The notes under the pieces: generated by a model | Database searches by the model: none | Told to the model about the DNA's origin: nothing | What the model saw: only the letters and a program-made list of their open reading frames with translations | Program-made: the position numbers and the translations under genes | Shown: positions 11,919 to 24,245 of the stretch, piece after piece | Position numbering within the stretch: the first letter of the stretch is position 1 | How the letters are laid out: each line of letters begins with the position of its first letter | Assembly: GCF_009827495.1 (NCBI RefSeq) | Contig: NZ_WTZA01000001.1 | Location: 1,426,001-1,490,000, forward strand | DNA length: 64,000 nucleotides | From: Tsuneonella aeria | GTDB lineage: Bacteria; Pseudomonadota; Alphaproteobacteria; Sphingomonadales; Sphingomonadaceae | Direction of reading: 5' to 3'

Positions 11919-12947
11919 CTATTTTCCCGGATCGAAGAGCCCGGCCTGCGAACCGGTAGGCGGCTGCATTTCAAGGTGATTCCATCCGGCATCGTTGAGA
12001 CACCGGCCGCGCGCGGTGCGGGCGACGAGGCCGAGCTGGATGAGATAGGGCTCCACCACTTCCTCGATCGTGTCGCGTGGTTCGGCAAGGCCTGCCGCCA
12101 ATGTTTCGACGCCCACCGGTCCGCCCTTGTAGGTGCCGGCGATCATGCGGAGGTAACGCCGGTCCATCGCATCGAGGCCGAGTCGGTCGATCTCAAGCCG
12201 GGTGAGCGCGGCATCGGCGATGGCCGCGGTCACGGTGCCTTCGCCCGCAACATGCGCGAAATCCCGCACCCGGCGCAGAAGGCGGCCGGCCACGCGCGGC
12301 GTACCGCGACTCCGCCGCGCGATCTGGCGCGCCCCGCCAGGATCGAGCGCGAGGCCCAGCAGGTGCGCCCCGCGCGTCACCACGCGCTCCAACTCCTCGA
12401 CAGTATAGAAATTGAGGCGCACCAGAATGCCGAACCGGTCCCGCAATGGGGTCGTCAGCAGGCCCTGACGCGTGGTCGCGCCGATCAGGGTGAAAGGCGG
12501 CAGGTCGATCCGCACGCTGCGCGCCGAAGGTCCTTCCCCGATGATGAGGTCGAGCGCGCGATCCTCCATCGCCGGATAGAGCACTTCCTCTACCACCGGA
12601 TTGAGCCGATGGATCTCGTCGATGAACAGCACGTCATTGGCTTCGAGGTTCGTCAGCAGCGCGGCAAGGTCGCCCGCCCTCGCGATCACGGGGCCGCTGG
12701 TTGCGCGAAAGCCGACGCCAAGCTCCTTCGCAACGATCTGGGCCAATGTCGTCTTGCCGAGACCCGGCGGGCCGAAGAACAGTACGTGATCCATCGCCTC
12801 GCCGCGGGCCCTGGCGGCATCGACGAACACGCGCAGGTTCTCCCGCGCCGCCTCCTGCCCGACGAACTCTCCGAGAGACTTCGGACGCAGCGCGGCGTCA
12901 GGATCGTCGGGCTGGCGCTGTGGGGTGAGGGTCGGGCTATCGGTCAC
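11919..12947 (-). CDS. ruvB: Holliday junction branch migration helicase RuvB
   Basis: RuvB is the AAA+ motor that drives branch migration of Holliday junctions with RuvA. The 342-residue protein has Walker A ([14 protein letters not shown]), Walker B ([12 protein letters not shown]), the sensor region [18 protein letters not shown], and the C-terminal winged helix that binds DNA ([16 protein letters not shown]). The start is GTG. It lies downstream of ruvA on the same strand with a 76-bp gap, so the two probably form one transcript. No ruvC is visible. Confidence 0.97.
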   Translation of the reverse strand: MTDSPTLTPQRQPDDPDAALRPKSLGEFVGQEAARENLRVFVDAARARGEAMDHVLFFGPPGLGKTTLAQIVAKELGVGFRATSGPVIARAGDLAALLTNLEANDVLFIDEIHRLNPVVEEVLYPAMEDRALDLIIGEGPSARSVRIDLPPFTLIGATTRQGLLTTPLRDRFGILVRLNFYTVEELERVVTRGAHLLGLALDPGGARQIARRSRGTPRVAGRLLRRVRDFAHVAGEGTVTAAIADAALTRLEIDRLGLDAMDRRYLRMIAGTYKGGPVGVETLAAGLAEPRDTIEEVVEPYLIQLGLVARTARGRCLNDAGWNHLEMQPPTGSQAGLFDPGK

Positions 12948-13023
12948 GGCATCGGCACCTGGTCAGGAATGGATGCCGAAGAGAGCTCCAGGGCGACGGA
13001 CGCGGGCCTGGCCTGTGTTCGCA

Positions 13024-13620
13024 TCACCCCGCCGCCCTCTGCAGCGCGACCCGGATGAGATCGCTCTCGCCCGCTCCTTCGCCAAGTTCCTCGATCGCGC
13101 GCGCGACGGCGGCAGCCGCGATCGCGGGTTTGAAGCCGAGGTTCTGGAGCGCGCTCACCGCGTCGGCACTCGCACCGCCGCGGGGGAGCGACGCGGCCGC
13201 TCCAACCGCGCCCGGCAGGGGACCTGCCTTGTCCTTCAATTCGTTGACGATCCGGCTCGCAAGCTTTGGCCCCACGCCCTGTGCGCGCGCGACAGTGGCG
13301 GCGTCCTGCGCCGCGCACGCGCGCTGGAGGTCTTCGGTCGAAAGCGCCGAGAGTATCGCGAGCGCGACCTTGCTCCCCACGCCCTGCACCTGGGTGAGCA
13401 GGCGGAACCAGTCGCGCTCGCCCGCGGTGGCGAACCCCAGGAGACGCATGTCGTTCTCGCTCACCTGGAGGTCCGTGAACAGGGTGCATGCCTCGCCCCA
13501 TTCGCCCACAGCGGCCAGGGTCTTCGACGAACAATGCACGAGGTAGCCCACCCCGGCGACGTCGATCACCGCCCAGTCGGTGCCGGTTTCGTCGAGAATG
13601 CCGCGCAGCTTCGCAATCAT
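13024..13620 (-). CDS. ruvA: Holliday junction branch migration protein RuvA
   Basis: 198 residues, the normal RuvA size. It begins with the OB-fold ([20 protein letters not shown]) and contains the tandem helix-hairpin-helix motifs ([20 protein letters not shown] and [19 protein letters not shown]). The C-terminal domain III (from ~150) contacts RuvB. RuvA tetramers bind the four-way junction and recruit RuvB, encoded next on this strand. Longer in-frame starts exist upstream, but MIAKLRG is the universal family start. Confidence 0.97.
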   Translation of the reverse strand: MIAKLRGILDETGTDWAVIDVAGVGYLVHCSSKTLAAVGEWGEACTLFTDLQVSENDMRLLGFATAGERDWFRLLTQVQGVGSKVALAILSALSTEDLQRACAAQDAATVARAQGVGPKLASRIVNELKDKAGPLPGAVGAAASLPRGGASADAVSALQNLGFKPAIAAAAVARAIEELGEGAGESDLIRVALQRAAG

Positions 13621-13818
13621 GCTTTGTTCCTGCCCGCTTCGCGGCCGTTTGGCCAGCGCTGCGTCGCGATCGTCCGCAGGCAACCGTGTACCACGGTGGA
13701 GATTGATGTTCACAACCACATGGCACACGCGGCGCGCGTAGGAAAACAATCGCGGGGCCAAGAACCCCGTGTCTCGACCACGCTCGACACGAACGGCCGT
13801 TGGATTATGAACCGCATC

Positions 13819-14904
13819 ATGAGCTGGAACACTTTCGGCCGCGTGTTGCGCATGACCACCTGGGGCGAAAGCCATGGGCCGGCGCTGGGTGCCATAATCG
13901 ATGGGTGCCCCCCGGGCCTGCTCCTGACGGAAGCCGACATCCAGCCGTTCCTCGATGCGCGGCGTCCGGGGCAAAACAAGTTCACGACCCAGCGGCAGGA
14001 ACCGGACGCGGTCCGCGTGCTGTCAGGCACTTTCGAAGGACGCACGACCGGCACGCCGATCAGCCTGATGATCGAGAACGTCGACCAGCGATCGAAGGAT
14101 TATGCGGAGGTCGCCAACGCCTACCGTCCCGGACACGCCGACTACGCCTACGACGCCAAGTACGGTTTTCGCGACTATCGTGGTGGGGGGCGCAGCTCTG
14201 CGCGGGAGACCGCCGCGCGGGTGGCGGCGGGCGCGGTTGCGCGGCTTGTTATCCCAGAGGTGCGTATCCATGCGTACGTGGTCGAGATCGGCGGTGACGC
14301 CATCGATCGCGAGCACTTCGATGCCGATGCGATCGACGCGAACCCGTTCTGGTGCCCCGACCGGGCGGCGGCCGGGCGCTGGGCGGCCGCGGTCGACGCG
14401 GCGCGGCGCGACGGATCGTCGCTAGGCGCGGTGGTGGAGTGCGTCGCCTACGGGGTGCCCGCCGGATGGGGCGCGCCGATCTATGGCAAGCTCGACGCCG
14501 ATCTTGCCGCCGCGATGATGGGCATCAATGCGGTAAAGGCGGTGGAAATCGGGGACGGTTTCGCCGCGGCCCGCGTGACCGGGGAGCAGAATGCGGACCC
14601 GATGCAGCCAGGGCCGCAGGGCCCGGTATTCGGCGCCAATCATGCGGGCGGCATCGCGGGCGGCATCTCGACCGGGCAGCCGGTGGTTGTGCGTGTGGGC
14701 TTCAAGCCGACGAGTTCGATTCTCACACCGGTGGACACGATCGACCGGGAAGGAAACGCCGCCGAAATCCGCACCAGGGGGCGGCACGATCCATGCGTCG
14801 GCATTCGCGGTGCTCCCGTCGTGGCCGCGATGATGGCGCTGGTACTGGCCGATCAAAAGCTGCTGCACCGCGCGCAGTGCGGAGGGGCGGAAATAGCGCC
14901 TTGA
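13819..14904 (+). CDS. aroC: chorismate synthase
   Basis: AroC converts EPSP to chorismate with reduced FMN, the last step of the shikimate pathway. The 361-residue protein begins with the family start [19 protein letters not shown]. It contains the signature motifs [14 protein letters not shown], the [18 protein letters not shown] stretch, and the late [20 protein letters not shown]. An ATG four codons earlier (13807) is in frame, but the family normally starts at MSxNTFG. The stop overlaps a TTG start of the next gene. ruvA diverges from it across a 198-bp region. Confidence 0.97.
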   Translation: MSWNTFGRVLRMTTWGESHGPALGAIIDGCPPGLLLTEADIQPFLDARRPGQNKFTTQRQEPDAVRVLSGTFEGRTTGTPISLMIENVDQRSKDYAEVANAYRPGHADYAYDAKYGFRDYRGGGRSSARETAARVAAGAVARLVIPEVRIHAYVVEIGGDAIDREHFDADAIDANPFWCPDRAAAGRWAAAVDAARRDGSSLGAVVECVAYGVPAGWGAPIYGKLDADLAAAMMGINAVKAVEIGDGFAAARVTGEQNADPMQPGPQGPVFGANHAGGIAGGISTGQPVVVRVGFKPTSSILTPVDTIDREGNAAEIRTRGRHDPCVGIRGAPVVAAMMALVLADQKLLHRAQCGGAEIAP

Positions 14905-15485
14905 CGGCACACGCTCGCAGGCGCCCGCTGCTGTGGCTGGTGCTCGCCCTGCCCGCCCTTTGGATCGCCTGGCGCTGGTTGGCGACACCGGACGCATACG
15001 GCTTCGGACACGCCATAGGCGACAGCGGCGACTGGGCTGCCTGGCTGCTGCTGGCGACATTGGCGGTGACGCCGGTTCGGCTCGCCTTTCGCAAGTCATC
15101 GATCGCGGTCTGGGCGATACGCCGCCGGCGCGACCTGGGGGTGGCAAGCGCGCTATACGCGGCGGGCCATACCCTGATCTACCTTGTCGACAAGGGCGCC
15201 GCCGAACTCGTGCTGACAGAAGCGGCGGGCGCGGACATGCTCACCGGTTGGCTGGCCCTTGCACTGTTCATTCCGCTCGCAGCGACCTCTAATGACGTTT
15301 CGGTCCGGGCGTTGAAGCGCGGCTGGAAGCGTCTTCACCGCTTGGTCTATCCCGCCGCCATACTGGTCTTTGCGCACTGGGCGCTTGCCGCATTTGACCC
15401 GACGGTCGCCTACATCCACATCGCGATCCTGGCCCTTATCGAAGGAGCCAGGATCGCGCTGCAGTGGCGTCAGAGCGTGACGTAA
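14901..15485 (+). CDS. ferric reductase-like heme membrane protein (MsrQ-like)
   Basis: 194 residues with five or six hydrophobic helices, matching the ferric-reductase-like transmembrane domain of MsrQ (YedZ). Likely heme-ligand histidines lie in [20 protein letters not shown] and FAHWALAAF. MsrQ passes electrons from the quinone pool or flavin reductase to the periplasmic methionine sulfoxide reductase MsrP. No msrP lies next to it, which is unusual for the classical msrPQ operon. The TTG start gives a 4-bp TTGA overlap with aroC. The 3' end overlaps the convergent HhH lipoprotein gene by 16 bp. Confidence 0.78.
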   Translation: MTAHARRRPLLWLVLALPALWIAWRWLATPDAYGFGHAIGDSGDWAAWLLLATLAVTPVRLAFRKSSIAVWAIRRRRDLGVASALYAAGHTLIYLVDKGAAELVLTEAAGADMLTGWLALALFIPLAATSNDVSVRALKRGWKRLHRLVYPAAILVFAHWALAAFDPTVAYIHIAILALIEGARIALQWRQSVT

Positions 15486-15994
15486 TTGCGGAAGCGGGCG
15501 ACTTCGGTCGCGTCGACATACTTGCCGATCTCGCGGTCGAATTCGGCCATGTCTTCATACGGTCGATATTCCAGGAATTCGCCGATCATCCGGTCGGTCA
15601 TGCCGGGGATGAGAGCGATATCCTCGCGGCTGGCCGTGTTGAGGTTGACGGGCACGAACACGCCGTTGAGCACTTGGCTCGCTTCTGCTTGCGAACCGGT
15701 TTCCAGCAGCTTCGCGTTGAGCGCGGCCGCGCCCGCGTAGGGCCGGCCGGCCACGACGGCGGCTGCGCGTTGCGGCGTCATCCCGGGCGCGGCGGCAAGC
15801 TGCTCCTCGGTCGCGGTGTTGGCATCGAGCACGGCCGCGCTTGCCGTCGCCGCCGCGGTCGCGGCGGCATCGCTGGATGCAGCGGCGGTGGCGCCCGTCG
15901 CCGCGTCGCTATGGGCGGCGGTATCGGCCTGCGAGCAGGCGGCCAGGGCGACGCTCGCCATCATGCCAGCAGTGAGCGTGACAATCTTGCGCAT
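15470..15994 (-). CDS. helix-hairpin-helix lipoprotein (ComEA-like repeats)
   Basis: 174 residues starting [10 protein letters not shown], with a lipobox ending VALAACSQ, so it should be a membrane lipoprotein. An alanine/threonine-rich linker (~25-55) is followed by two helix-hairpin-helix units: [20 protein letters not shown] and [20 protein letters not shown]. ComEA-type HhH units bind DNA in competence, but small periplasmic HhH lipoproteins are common and mostly uncharacterised. A longer in-frame start exists upstream; it would place the lipobox internally and is rejected. It diverges from ahpC across 200 bp. Confidence 0.75.
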   Translation of the reverse strand: MRKIVTLTAGMMASVALAACSQADTAAHSDAATGATAAASSDAAATAAATASAAVLDANTATEEQLAAAPGMTPQRAAAVVAGRPYAGAAALNAKLLETGSQAEASQVLNGVFVPVNLNTASREDIALIPGMTDRMIGEFLEYRPYEDMAEFDREIGKYVDATEVARFRNYVTL

Positions 15995-16093
15995 TCGGTA
16001 ATCCTCATATCTATTGCGAAGAGTTTGCAGTAGCAGGCTTTCACCGGACCGGAACACATTTTCTGTTTTCCGATGCTCAACCATCGAAGAGTT

Positions 16094-16108
16094 ATCGGAA
16101 ATTCCGAT
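16094..16108. promoter_or_regulatory. LysR/OxyR-type palindrome upstream of ahpC
   Basis: A perfect 7-bp inverted repeat around one base (ATCGGAA-A-TTCCGAT) lies 86 bp before the ahpC start. It has the T-N11-A spacing of LysR-type operators. OxyR is the usual LysR regulator of ahpC and katG, so this is a good candidate site; the protein that binds it is inferred, not shown. Confidence 0.5.
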
Positions 16109-16194
16109 GCCAGCAATCGCACAAATCGGCTTTTGTGCAGCGCAGCAGCACTTATGTGGTCACTGCAAGTTTCATCCCGATAGGAGAATCATTC

Positions 16195-16761
16195 ATGGGT
16201 ATCATCGGCAGCACCATCCAACCGTTCACCGCGACGGCGTTCCAGGCCGGCAAGGACTTCTTTGATGTCAGCGATGCCGACGTGGCAGGCAAGTGGGCGG
16301 TTTTCTTCTTCTATCCGGCGGACTTCACGTTCGTATGTCCGACCGAACTTGAAGATCTGGGCGAACACTATGCCATGCTCCAGAAGCTTGGCGTGGACGT
16401 CTATGCGGTCAGCACCGACACCCATTTCAGCCACAAGGCGTGGCACGACACCAGCGACAAGATCGGCAAGCTGCAGTTTCCGTTCCTGGGTGACCAGAAC
16501 CACGTGCTGGCGCGCAACTTCGGCGTGCTTCGCGAAGGCCAGGGCCTCGCTGACCGCGGCACGTTCGTGGTCGATCCCGACGGTGTGATCCAGATCATGG
16601 AAATCACCTGCGAAGGCGTAGGCCGCAATGCGAACGAGCTGGTCCGCAAGATCCGCGCCGCGCAGTACGTCCGCAACAATCCCGGCCAGGTTTGCCCGGC
16701 CGCCTGGGAAGAAGGCAGCGACACCCTCGCGCCCAGCCTCGATCTCGTCGGCAAGCTCTGA
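16195..16761 (+). CDS. ahpC: alkyl hydroperoxide reductase subunit C (2-Cys peroxiredoxin)
   Basis: AhpC reduces hydrogen peroxide and organic peroxides in the cytoplasm and is re-reduced by AhpF. The 188-residue protein has the peroxidatic cysteine in [17 protein letters not shown] and the resolving cysteine in [17 protein letters not shown] good ribosome binding site (AGGAG) precedes the ATG. The gene is followed by a stem-loop with a T-run before ahpF, so ahpC is probably made in excess of ahpF. Peroxide regulation by an OxyR-like protein is likely. Confidence 0.97.
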   Translation: MGIIGSTIQPFTATAFQAGKDFFDVSDADVAGKWAVFFFYPADFTFVCPTELEDLGEHYAMLQKLGVDVYAVSTDTHFSHKAWHDTSDKIGKLQFPFLGDQNHVLARNFGVLREGQGLADRGTFVVDPDGVIQIMEITCEGVGRNANELVRKIRAAQYVRNNPGQVCPAAWEEGSDTLAPSLDLVGKL

Positions 16762-16810
16762 CGACACCCCATAGACGGGCCGCGGCGCATCCGCGCAGAC
16801 AGCCTGTCAA

Positions 16811-16875
16811 AGCCCGAGCCCTCCTCGCTCGGGTCGCTGGAAGGCTCGGGGCTCCCCCTCGCCCCGGGCCTTTTT
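16811..16875 (+). terminator. partial terminator/attenuator between ahpC and ahpF
   Basis: A 10-bp GC-rich stem (16843-16852 with 16861-16870, one G-U pair, 8-nt loop) is followed by TTTTT, the form of an intrinsic terminator, 30 bp before ahpF. Just upstream, 16813-16819 pairs with 16827-16833 in a 7-bp stem. The same 5' arm (16813-16820) can instead pair with 16843-16850, the terminator's own 5' arm, so the structures are mutually exclusive. Confidence 0.6.
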
Positions 16876-16902
16876 CCTCCAACCGTTCAAAGGACTTCCG
16901 CC

Positions 16903-18492
16903 ATGCTCGAAGCCGCGATGCAGACCCAGCTCAAGACCTACCTCGCCAACCTGCGCGAGCCGATCGAGCTGATCGCCTCGGTGGGCGACGATGCGCGGAG
17001 CCAGCAGACGCGCGAGCTGCTTACCGGCATTGCCGCGCTGCATGACATGGTCAGCGCCAGCTTCGAAGGAACCGACGAACGGCGCCCGAGCTTCATCATT
17101 CGCCGCGCAAGCGATCCGGCGCGCTGGGTGCGCTTTGCCGGCTTGCCGATGGGGCACGAGTTCACCTCCCTCGTCCTGGCCCTGCTGTGGGCCGGTGGCC
17201 ATCCGCCCAAGGTGGACGCTGAACAGCTCCAGCAGATCCGCGATCTGGAAGGCGACTTCGCTTTCGAGATGTATTTCTCCCTATCGTGCCACAATTGCCC
17301 CGACGTGGTGCAGGCCCTGACGCTGATGGCGTTCGAAAATCCGCGCATCACCGCCACCCTGATCGAAGGCGGTGCCTATCAGGACGAGGTCGAGGAACGC
17401 GGGGTCATGGCCGTCCCGGCGACCTTCCTTAACGGCGAACCGTTCTGGAACGGCAAGATGGACCTTGCCGAAATCCTTGCCCGGCTGGACAGCGGCGCAG
17501 GCGACAAGGCGGCGGAGAAGCTGAACGCAGCCGAACCGTTTGAAGTGCTGGTGATCGGCGGCGGCCCGGCCGGCGTCGCGGCGTCGATCTACACCGCGCG
17601 CAAGGGCTTCCGCACGGCCATCGCGGCCGAGCGCATGGGCGGCCAGCTCAACGACACACTGGGCATCGAGAATCTGCCCGGCACCGCCTATACCGAAGGA
17701 CCGCGGCTCGCCGCCGACCTCAAGGCGCAGGTCGACAGCAACGGCATCGAGATCTTCAACCTCGCCCAGGCGGTACGCCTGGAACCAGCCGCGGAAGCCG
17801 GCGGCCTCGCCACCGTGCACTTCGCTGGTGGCGGTGCCCTCAAGGCGCGCAGCGTCATCCTCGCGACGGGCGCCCGCTGGCGCACGCTGGGCGTGCCCGG
17901 TGAAGCGGAATACCGTAACAAGGGGGTGGCCTATTGCCCGCACTGCGACGGTCCCCTGTTCAAGGGTAAGCGCGTGGCCGTGATCGGCGGCGGCAACTCC
18001 GGCGTTGAGGCAGCGATCGATCTTGCGGGCATCGTGAAGCACGTTACACTGGTCGAATACGACAACGTCTTGCGCGCCGACGCTGTCCTGCAGGACAAGC
18101 TGCGCTCCATGGCCAACGTCGAGATCGTGACCAGCGCCCAGACGACCGAGGTGCTCGGCGACAGCGACCGCGTCAACGGCATGGTCCTGCGCGACCGGGA
18201 TAGCGGCGACGAACGTCGGATCGAACTGGAAGGCGTATTCGTCCAGATCGGCCTGGTCCCGAACACCGAATGGCTGGCCGAAAGCGGGCTGGAGCTTTCG
18301 CAGCATGGCGAGATCGTCAACGATATCGCCGGGCGCACGAACCTGCCGGGCGTGTTCGCAGCGGGCGATGCTACCACGGTTCCCTACAAGCAGATCGTGG
18401 TCGCCATGGGTAGCGGATCGAAGGCCGCGCTGGCGGCGTTCGATTACATCATCCGCACCGCGCCGGCCGACCAGATCGCGCAGGCCGCCTGA
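16903..18492 (+). CDS. ahpF: alkyl hydroperoxide reductase subunit F
   Basis: AhpF is the NADH-dependent flavoprotein disulfide reductase that recycles AhpC. The 529-residue protein has an N-terminal tandem-thioredoxin domain (about 1-200) with a CxxC in [11 protein letters not shown]. The FAD domain has the GGGPAG fingerprint ([20 protein letters not shown]), and the NADH domain carries the second redox pair in [14 protein letters not shown] and the fingerprint [17 protein letters not shown] at 16918 is an alternative start. It follows ahpC by 141 bp, with an attenuator-like hairpin between. Confidence 0.96.
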   Translation: MLEAAMQTQLKTYLANLREPIELIASVGDDARSQQTRELLTGIAALHDMVSASFEGTDERRPSFIIRRASDPARWVRFAGLPMGHEFTSLVLALLWAGGHPPKVDAEQLQQIRDLEGDFAFEMYFSLSCHNCPDVVQALTLMAFENPRITATLIEGGAYQDEVEERGVMAVPATFLNGEPFWNGKMDLAEILARLDSGAGDKAAEKLNAAEPFEVLVIGGGPAGVAASIYTARKGFRTAIAAERMGGQLNDTLGIENLPGTAYTEGPRLAADLKAQVDSNGIEIFNLAQAVRLEPAAEAGGLATVHFAGGGALKARSVILATGARWRTLGVPGEAEYRNKGVAYCPHCDGPLFKGKRVAVIGGGNSGVEAAIDLAGIVKHVTLVEYDNVLRADAVLQDKLRSMANVEIVTSAQTTEVLGDSDRVNGMVLRDRDSGDERRIELEGVFVQIGLVPNTEWLAESGLELSQHGEIVNDIAGRTNLPGVFAAGDATTVPYKQIVVAMGSGSKAALAAFDYIIRTAPADQIAQAA

Positions 18493-18619
18493 CCTGCGGG
18501 ACAGCCTGGTGATCATCGGTCCAATCTATCAATGAAGCGCAATCAATCGATTTGACCCGCTCGCGGGCGAGGCGCATCATCCTTGTCACATGGCGCAAAA
18601 AAGCGCCGGTGCTTTGTGA

Positions 18620-20848
<2,229 letters not shown>

Positions 20849-20870
20849 CCGGGCCGATCGGATCGTACAG

Positions 20871-20904
20871 AGGCCCCTGGCACGAGATGCCGGGGCCCTT
20901 TTTG
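20871..20904 (+). terminator. rho-independent terminator of katG
   Basis: A 10-bp stem with one bulged T (20872-20882 with 20888-20897) and a 5-nt loop is followed by TTTTT. It lies 23 bp after the katG stop and before the convergent Smr-domain gene. Confidence 0.85.
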
Positions 20905-20956
20905 CGTGCAACGGGGCGGCGCAGATAGGTTGGTGCGCGGTCGATTCAGGCCGAAA

Positions 20957-21532
20957 TCAGCGGCGACGCTTCAGCACCAGGTAGAATGCACCTTCCGCGC
21001 CGTGGCGACGGTGCGCCGGACGAATGGCGGCGATATCAGACCGGTGCGGACCGGCGGCGAGCCAGTCGAGCACCTTTGCCCGGATCGCGCCGCGGCGGCT
21101 GCCACGGTCGGCGGCATCGACCGGGCGCGGCTTGCCGGCGATCACAAGCACGACCCGGGCGCCCATCGCCTTGGCCTGCGACAGCCCCGCATCGAGCCGC
21201 GCGTGGGCCTGGTCGAGCGTGTGGCCGTGCAGGTCCAGCGTGAAGTCGGGCGTGATCGCGCCTGCGCGAAAGCGGCGATCCCAGTGCGAATCGAGCCCAG
21301 GCGAGGCAGACGGCGTCCGCTCGCCCGGTGAAGCTGGCAGGCGCGGGCTTTGCGGCGGGTGACGAGGGGGGAGCGAGGGCGGCGGCGTGGCCGCTTTCCC
21401 GACGGGCGTAGCGTCTTCGGACCCGTGCGGTGCGCCCTTCACGCTTCGCACCGGGTGCAGCGCCGTCACCGTCGCCGCCACGTGCGCCCAGGCCGCAGCC
21501 TCCTCCGCGGACAGGCCGCGCGGCGCCTTCAT
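20957..21532 (-). CDS. Smr domain protein
   Basis: 191 residues. The first ~90 are proline-rich and disordered; the C-terminal ~95 form an Smr domain, seen in TLDLHGHTLDQAHARLDAGL and the following conserved core (VVLVIAGKPRP, then the arginine-rich RGAIRAKVLDWL and GAFYLVLKRR). Smr domains of stand-alone proteins are nucleases or RNA-binding modules, for example in ribosome rescue. It overlaps the mltA stop by 4 bp (ATGA), so it is the last gene of the timA-mltA-smr transcript, a block often found beside secB in sphingomonads. Confidence 0.85.
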   Translation of the reverse strand: MKAPRGLSAEEAAAWAHVAATVTALHPVRSVKGAPHGSEDATPVGKAATPPPSLPPRHPPQSPRLPASPGERTPSASPGLDSHWDRRFRAGAITPDFTLDLHGHTLDQAHARLDAGLSQAKAMGARVVLVIAGKPRPVDAADRGSRRGAIRAKVLDWLAAGPHRSDIAAIRPAHRRHGAEGAFYLVLKRRR

Positions 21533-22752
21533 CGCTGGCGCAGGCGATCGAGCGTCCCCTTGGGCAGCAGCAGGAGCGCGCTCCCCCGCGCGGACATGCC
21601 CCCGGCGATCGTGCGGGCATCGTCGCCGGCACCCCAGAAGGTGTCGAAGCGGTTAGCCCCCTTGATCGCGCCCCCGGTATCCTGGGCGATCCACAGCCCG
21701 TTTGCTTCGGGCTGGTCCATTTCCAGCCAGACCGGTGCGCCCAGGGGGACGAACGCCGGATCGACGGCGACCGAGCTTTCCCGCCGGACCGGCACGTTGA
21801 GCGCGCCCAATGGACCGTCACCGGTCAGCTCGCGGAAGAAAATCCAGCTCTTGTTCTCGTTCATCACCGCGGCGCCGCCATCGGGCTGCGCGCGCAGGAA
21901 CTGCATGATGCCCTGCATCGATGTGGCGTAGGGTGTGCCGGGACCGATCAGCCCCCGGTCGCGCAGCACTTTGCCGATGCCGAGATATTCGCGGCCGTTC
22001 TGCCCGGCGTATCCGATCCGCATGACCGAACCATCAGGCGCGACCAGGCGCCCTGATCCCTGAATCTGGAGGAAGAAGAATTCTACCGGATCGGCCACCC
22101 AGGCGATCTCCAGCCCACGATTGGCGAGCGCGCCGGAAACGATTTCCGACCTTTCGTAATAGGGCACGAACGCGCCGCTCGCATCGCGCCGCCCCAGTGG
22201 GGCACGGCCTGTACGCTCGGCCGCGGGCACGCTGTCGGGCCAGCCGCGCTCCAGTTCCGGGGGCAGGGAATAGACCGGCTGGCTGTAGCCGGGCAGAGGC
22301 AGGCGCGATCCGCGAATGTCGGGTTCGTAATATCCGGTCGCGAACGCGGTGCCGGGACCCACGCGCACGGTTTCGAAATAGCGATCGAAGAATGCGGTCG
22401 GTTCGGCCGTGCCCCAGCTCCGTGCGGCGGTGCACGCCGGTTCCCAGTGGGATCCGCTCGTCAGCCCGCTGGCATCTGCGCGCGAGAGGAGGCGCGGGCA
22501 GCTTTCCCGGAAGCTCGCGATCGCGGCTGCCGCATCGCCGCGCCCGACGGGAAGCGAGGAGATAGCCGGTCCGGCCGTCAGCCCGGCACTGATCGCGTTG
22601 GTGGGCGTGACCGGCGGAGGTATGACGACGGCTGGCGGCGGGGTCGGCGACGGCGGCAGCGGCACGGGGCCAGTCGCAGGGGGAGGTACCACTCGGCATC
22701 CGGCAAGGGCCAGCGGCACGATTGCGGCCATCGCCGCCACCTTCAAACGCAT
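21529..22752 (-). CDS. mltA: membrane-bound lytic murein transglycosylase A
   Basis: MltA cleaves peptidoglycan to 1,6-anhydromuropeptides at the outer membrane. The 407-residue protein is a lipoprotein (MRLKVAAMAAIVPLALAGC). The MltA barrel is marked by ATGYYEPDIRGSRLP, FFLQIQGSGRLV and GYAGQNGREYLGIG, and the C-terminal 3D domain carries the catalytic aspartates (VAVDPAFVPLGAPVWLEM and LWIAQDTGGAIKGANRFDTF). I choose the start at 22752, where a GGAAGGGGG ribosome binding site lies just upstream and the lipobox is correctly placed; ATG at 22770 is the alternative. Confidence 0.95.
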   Translation of the reverse strand: MRLKVAAMAAIVPLALAGCRVVPPPATGPVPLPPSPTPPPAVVIPPPVTPTNAISAGLTAGPAISSLPVGRGDAAAAIASFRESCPRLLSRADASGLTSGSHWEPACTAARSWGTAEPTAFFDRYFETVRVGPGTAFATGYYEPDIRGSRLPLPGYSQPVYSLPPELERGWPDSVPAAERTGRAPLGRRDASGAFVPYYERSEIVSGALANRGLEIAWVADPVEFFFLQIQGSGRLVAPDGSVMRIGYAGQNGREYLGIGKVLRDRGLIGPGTPYATSMQGIMQFLRAQPDGGAAVMNENKSWIFFRELTGDGPLGALNVPVRRESSVAVDPAFVPLGAPVWLEMDQPEANGLWIAQDTGGAIKGANRFDTFWGAGDDARTIAGGMSARGSALLLLPKGTLDRLRQR

Positions 22753-22791
22753 ATGCCCCCTTCCCGGCATTCGATCCCGCGGACGCGCCGC

Positions 22792-23451
22792 TCAGGCTTC
22801 GTCCGTCTCGTCGAGAAGCCAGTGTGGATCGGCAGTGCGCACGTCGCGCTTGAACGTCCAAAGATCGCGCGCCTCGACCGCGTCGGTGAGCGATCCAGCA
22901 ACGACAGCGCCATCCCGGTCGCGGGTGACGGCCGCGATGTCGGCGACAAACCGCACGGTGACGCGCGCGGTCTGGCCTGCCGCCAGTTCGGCGCTGTCGA
23001 TCACGGCGTCTTCAATCCGGACGAGCCGGTTTTCCAGTGTCTCGCCAGCGGCTTCGCGCGCGTCGATCGCTGCTTCGAAACCGGCGTAAACGTCATCGTC
23101 GCACAGTTCCTTCAGCGTCTCGCGGTCGCCACGCCAGAACGCTTCCAGGATCATGCCGTATGCCGCCTTCGCACCCTCGAGGAACCCCGATACGTCGAAC
23201 GTCTTGTCGGCGGCCGCGATCTCCCGCACGCCGCGCTCCACTGCCGGCAGCGCGCCTTCCAGGGCGGCGGGGCGGAAGGGCTGGGCGTTGCGCGGCGGCG
23301 GCAGCGCGCCCGGCTGATCAGCGCGTCCCGGCTGGTCGAACCGCGTGGGAACCGGCTCCTCCTCGTGCTCGGCACGGCGGCCCAGCACCGAATAGAGGCG
23401 CAGGCCCAGGAATGCCGCGATCATGGCGAGGATGACGATCTGAATAATCAC
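22792..23451 (-). CDS. Tim44/TimA family adaptor protein
   Basis: 219 residues starting with GTG, with a single N-terminal membrane anchor (IIQIVILAMIAAFLGLRLYS). A charged proline-rich linker and a Tim44-like domain (about 80-215) follow, marked by GAKAAYGMILEAFWRGDRET, LCDDDVYAGF, VTVRFVADI and the WTFKRDVRTADPHWLLDETD end. Alphaproteobacterial TimA proteins are inner-membrane relatives of mitochondrial Tim44; their partners are not well defined. It diverges from secB, a conserved arrangement, which hints at a link to protein export. Confidence 0.88.
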   Translation of the reverse strand: MIIQIVILAMIAAFLGLRLYSVLGRRAEHEEEPVPTRFDQPGRADQPGALPPPRNAQPFRPAALEGALPAVERGVREIAAADKTFDVSGFLEGAKAAYGMILEAFWRGDRETLKELCDDDVYAGFEAAIDAREAAGETLENRLVRIEDAVIDSAELAAGQTARVTVRFVADIAAVTRDRDGAVVAGSLTDAVEARDLWTFKRDVRTADPHWLLDETDEA

Positions 23452-23671
23452 GGTTTCGATCCGTTTTTCACATGGGGCGGCGACGTGCTCACCGGCCGCG
23501 CCCCGGTTTGAACCATGGTGCCCTAGATAGGGGCAAAACACAAACCCGCAACGCACGGGCGGGCCATTCGGGTGCGGCGTTGCGGCCGGCGGCGGGGGGT
23601 GCTAGGCGCGCGGCCATTATCCCCGCGCCAAGCCGCAGCTTCGCGCACAGCCTGCAGGAAACCCCGATACC

Positions 23672-24214
23672 ATGGCCGACGAAGGCGACGTACTGACCAA
23701 CCTCGATCTCGACAACACCGCCGCCGGCAACGGCGCCGACAACCAGCCGGTTGCCGGGATCATCAACCAATACGTCAAGGACCTGTCGGTCGAGAACCCG
23801 AACGCGCCGGCATGCTTCCAGTGGCAGAGCCAGCCGAACATCGATCTGCAGTTCAACATCGGCTCGCAGCGGGTGAACGAGGAACTGCACGAGGTTGAGC
23901 TGAAGGTGAAGGTCACAGCGACGTCCACCGAAGGGGAACTCTACCTTGTCGAGCTGGCCTATTGCGGCCTCATCGGCATGCGCAACATTCCCGAGGAACA
24001 GGGCCATGCGTTCCTGTTCGCCGAAGCGCCGCGCATCCTGTTCCCGTTCGCCCGCCGGGTGATCTCCGATGCCACCCGCGACCTCGGATTCCAGCCGCTG
24101 ATGATCGATCCGATCGATTTCAACGGCCTGTACCTGCAGCAGATGCAGCGCCGCGCCGACGAGGAGGCCGCCGCCGCCGCCAACGGCGTCCCGCCGCCGG
24201 CCGGCCAGGCCTGA
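23672..24214 (+). CDS. secB: protein-export chaperone SecB
   Basis: SecB is the tetrameric cytoplasmic chaperone that keeps precursors unfolded and hands them to SecA. The 180-residue protein carries the whole family core: VKDLSVENPNAP, VELKVKVTATSTEGELYLVE, YCGLIGMRN, and the C-terminal LFPFARRVISDATRDLGF. The N-terminal ~25 residues and an alanine-rich tail are extra. It diverges from the Tim44-like gene across 220 bp and is followed by murJ after 31 bp. Confidence 0.97.
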   Translation: MADEGDVLTNLDLDNTAAGNGADNQPVAGIINQYVKDLSVENPNAPACFQWQSQPNIDLQFNIGSQRVNEELHEVELKVKVTATSTEGELYLVELAYCGLIGMRNIPEEQGHAFLFAEAPRILFPFARRVISDATRDLGFQPLMIDPIDFNGLYLQQMQRRADEEAAAAANGVPPPAGQA

Positions 24215-24245
24215 GAAGTCACGCTCTGTCCCGGGCAATGCGCGG

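Noticed and set aside
13626..13640. LexA box before ruvA
   Set aside because: GTTC-N7-CTTC has one mismatch in the consensus; too weak to annotate without binding data.
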